This document shows positions 62,194 to 64,000 of a DNA stretch of 64,000 nt, piece by piece. Origin of the DNA: Streptomyces venezuelae (GTDB taxonomy: Bacteria > Actinomycetota > Actinomycetes > Streptomycetales > Streptomycetaceae); the NCBI RefSeq assembly GCF_008642335.1, contig NZ_CP029191.1, positions 1 through 64,000 on the forward strand, given 5' to 3'. A program made the position numbers and the translations under genes. Position 1 is the stretch's first letter, and each line of letters opens with the position of its first letter. The notes below the pieces were generated by a model. That model was not told where the DNA came from and did no database searches. It saw only the letters and a list, made by a program, of their open reading frames with translations.

Positions 62194-62640
62194 TCAGCGC
62201 CAGGCCGCGGGCACCTGGCGGGTGGCGACGTTGATGCGGTTCCAGCAGTTGACCAGGCCGATGTGGATGACCAGGGAGGCCAGTTCCTCCTCGGTGTAGT
62301 GGCCGGCCGCGTCCTGCCAGACCTCGTCGGGCACCGCGTCCTCGCGGCCGCTGAGTTCGGTGGCGTCCTCGGCCAGCGCCAGGGCGGCGCGCTCGGCGGG
62401 GGTGAAGCAGGTCGCCTCGCGCCACTCGGCGACCTGGGGCAGGCGGGCGTCGGCCTCGGCGGCCTGCCCCAGGTCGTCGGGGATCGTGTAGATGCGGCCG
62501 TTGATCTGGCTCACCCGCAGCCGGATGAGGTCGAGCGTGCGCTGCGGGACCCCGACCCTGCCGATGACTTTGGTCAGGTCGAGCAGGGGCTGCAGGGCGT
62601 CGGGCACGACCAGCGAAGGGTTGTTCATCCGCGGTGGCAT
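62194..62640 (-). CDS. AhpD/carboxymuconolactone decarboxylase-like protein lacking CxxC
   Basis: 148 residues from ATG 62640 (GGAGACG upstream; ATG 62628 possible). Clearly paralogous to the protein at 31821-32273 (LDLIRLRVSQING..., AERAALALAEDATELS, NRINVATRQVPAAW). The CSPC dithiol motif is replaced by RIYT, so thiol redox chemistry is lost. It may act as a binding or lyase-type protein. A StrR-type repeat lies 179 bp upstream. Confidence 0.8.
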   Translation of the reverse strand: MPPRMNNPSLVVPDALQPLLDLTKVIGRVGVPQRTLDLIRLRVSQINGRIYTIPDDLGQAAEADARLPQVAEWREATCFTPAERAALALAEDATELSGREDAVPDEVWQDAAGHYTEEELASLVIHIGLVNCWNRINVATRQVPAAWR

Positions 62641-62971
62641 CGGGGCGTCTCCTGTGAGTCGGGCCCGCGCCGGCGCCGCTGCGGCGCCGCCCGGCGGCAG
62701 GCGCGCGGGGGCGGACGGGCAGGGCGGGGGCGGGCAGCGGCGAGTGCCGGTCCACCAGGCTGCCGCCGCCGTGTGTGTTGGTGCAAGTGCCCGGCGAACA
62801 GGGCGCCGTGCGGGCGGTGTTCGACCGCGCGGTCGCCGCAGTTGAACATCCGCGGCGTTCACGGGGGCCTCGGGCGCGCCGGGCGAACTGTGTGACGCTT
62901 CGGTGGGTTCACAGCGCGTGACCCATCCCCCTCCCCTCCCCCTTTTCCGACGGACAGAAGGGACCACGGAC
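62641..62971. other. Divergent promoter region (AhpD-like / SDR)
   Basis: 331 bp between divergent genes. It holds a StrR-type inverted repeat (62819-62847). No additional gene with a ribosome site was found. Confidence 0.6.
62819..62847. promoter_or_regulatory. StrR-box-like operator 3 (SDR/Rieske and AhpD-like genes)
   Basis: GTTCGACCG (62819-62827), 11 nt, CAGTTGAAC (62839-62847). Both arms fit GTTCRAC(C/T)G and CRGTYGAAC with exact 11-nt spacing. The SDR start is 125 bp to the right and the AhpD-like start 179 bp to the left. Confidence 0.75.
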
Positions 62972-63697
62972 GTGCCTGAGAAGATCGCGCTCGTCACCGG
63001 CGCCAACAAGGGCATCGGGCAGGAGACCGCACGGCAGCTGGGCGAGCGGGGAGCCGTCGTCCTGGTCGGCGCCAGGGACGAGGTGCGCGGCAAGCAGGCG
63101 AGCGCCGTGCTCGCGGACCGCGGCATCACCGCGGTGCCGCTGCGCGTCGACGTGTGCGACGCGGCCTGTGTGGCCGAGGCCGCCGCCCTCATCGAGCGGC
63201 GCTACGGCCGCCTGGACATCCTGGTCAACAACGCGGGGATCGCCGGGCGGTTCACCGGCGCGCCCAGCCAGGCGGCCGCGGGCGATCTGCGGGAGGTGTA
63301 CGAGACCAACGTGTTCGGCGTGGTCACGGTGACCAACGCGATGCTGCCGCTGCTGCGCCGCTCGCCGGCCGGGCGCATCGTCAACATGTCCAGCCACCTG
63401 GGGTCGCTGGCCCTCAACGCCGACCCGGCCTCCCCCATGGCGCACGTCAACATGCTCGCCTACCAGTCCTCCAAGACCGCGCTGAACGCGCTGACCCTGG
63501 CCTACGCCAAGGAGCTGCGGGACACCCCGATCAAGGTGAACGCGGCCCACCCGGGTGTGGTGGCCACCGACATCAACGGCCACCGCGGGCAGCGCACGCC
63601 CGCCCAGGGCGCCGTGATCGCGGTGCGGCTCGCGCTGCTCGACGCGGCGGGGCCCACGGGGGCCTCGCTGTCGGAGGACGGCCCGGTGCCCTGGTAG
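62972..63697 (+). CDS. Short-chain dehydrogenase/reductase (cluster tailoring)
   Basis: 241 residues from GTG 62972. NAD(P) loop TGANKGIGQETARQLG, NNAGIAG, catalytic Ser in MSSHLGS and Tyr/Lys in YQSSK. It resembles carbonyl-reductase-type SDRs. In kinamycin-type pathways a ring-D/A ketone reduction is needed; this enzyme is a candidate. It precedes the Rieske ferredoxin gene on the same strand. Confidence 0.88.
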   Translation: MPEKIALVTGANKGIGQETARQLGERGAVVLVGARDEVRGKQASAVLADRGITAVPLRVDVCDAACVAEAAALIERRYGRLDILVNNAGIAGRFTGAPSQAAAGDLREVYETNVFGVVTVTNAMLPLLRRSPAGRIVNMSSHLGSLALNADPASPMAHVNMLAYQSSKTALNALTLAYAKELRDTPIKVNAAHPGVVATDINGHRGQRTPAQGAVIAVRLALLDAAGPTGASLSEDGPVPW

Positions 63698-63893
63698 CGG
63701 CCGGGCACGGCGCGGGGGCAAGGGCGGGGGCTCCGATGAACCTCGTCCTGAGCTCGGGTCATCCTCAAGAGCCCCGGCGGAACGTGTGGCCCGGCGCGTG
63801 GAGATCCGGCGGACACCGGACCGGCCCCCGATGCCGGCCCCCTGGATCCAGTCCCTGATTCCGGGCCCCTGACTGTGGAGGAGAGCGGGAGCG

Positions 63894-64000
63894 ATGAGCT
63901 TCATCAAGGTTTGTCCGGTGGACAAGATCCCGGCCGGCGGCGCGATCGCGGTGGAGGTCGAGGACGCCCCGGTCGCACTGGTGCGCAGGGACGAGACCGT
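63894..64000 (+). CDS. Rieske [2Fe-2S] ferredoxin, truncated at the window end
   Basis: The first 35 residues (MSFIKVCPVDKIPAGGAIAV, then EVEDAPVALVRR) match the N-terminus of NirD/BphF-type Rieske ferredoxins; the CxH cluster motifs lie beyond the window. Start ATG 63894 with GGAGGAG about 12 nt upstream. It would serve an oxygenase or reductase encoded further on. Confidence 0.65.
   Translation, partial: MSFIKVCPVDKIPAGGAIAVEVEDAPVALVRRDET

Overview
The window is high-GC actinobacterial DNA, almost certainly Streptomyces: third-position GC bias, SARP and StrR-type regulators, Tat and Sec signal peptides, GGAGG ribosome sites and several GTG starts. No tRNA, rRNA, CRISPR array or intact transposase was seen. 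The first 137 bases are six back-to-back palindromes with 3-nt TCC/TTC loops. That is how a Streptomyces telomere looks, so the window probably begins at or very near the end of a linear replicon.

Layout. 1-569: telomere-like palindromes and non-coding DNA. 570-11450: subtelomeric accessory genes. These are an XRE regulator with a small internally duplicated protein, a cytochrome P450 followed 6 nt later by a 20-residue peptide ending RRWYWY (a candidate P450-crosslinked RiPP locus), a Tat-exported NlpC/P60 protein, a MerR/HEAT-repeat operon, two tiny secreted proteins, a RidA/HxlR divergent pair and a winged-helix regulator. 11835-64000: a large aromatic polyketide cluster of the kinamycin/lomaiviticin (diazobenzofluorene) type, which probably continues past the window end.

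How the cluster works. KS-alpha, KS-beta (CLF), ACP, ketoreductase, didomain aromatase/cyclase and JadI-like cyclase (40472-45374) build an angucycline. An ABM-type oxygenase (45470-46165, AlpJ/JadG-like) and five class A flavin monooxygenases tailor it towards a benzofluorene. A nitrous-acid pair (14530-18455: CreE-like flavoenzyme and CreD-like nitrosuccinate lyase) and a hydrazine cassette (31037 down to 24039: ferredoxin, unknown 645-residue protein, amidase, glutamine-synthetase-like ligase, PurB-like lyase, GNAT) supply the N-N unit on a glutamyl carrier. An O-methyltransferase-like protein with a degenerate SAM loop (18589-19674) is the likely AlpH-type enzyme that attaches it. A secreted alpha/beta hydrolase with Asp in place of the nucleophilic Ser (59552-61090) matches the Alp1U/Lom6 epoxide hydrolases. 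No sugar genes are present, so kinamycin-like is more likely than lomaiviticin-like.

Unusual additions. A complete PAPS supply line (cysC, cysD, cysN plus a sulfonate-type ABC importer) is translationally coupled behind two flavin monooxygenases, and a PAPS sulfotransferase lies nearby. This suggests a sulfated product or intermediate. Regulation can be read from the DNA. Three inverted repeats of the StrR-box type (GTTCRACCG-N10/11-CRGTTGAAC) lie before the hydrazine operon, the flavin/sulfur operon and the SDR/Rieske unit, and two StrR homologues are encoded in the window. Three ECF41-type promoters (TGTCACA-N16-CGTCATA) lie before an AhpD-like gene, the MMPL exporter and the sulfotransferase, and an ECF41-like sigma factor is encoded between them.
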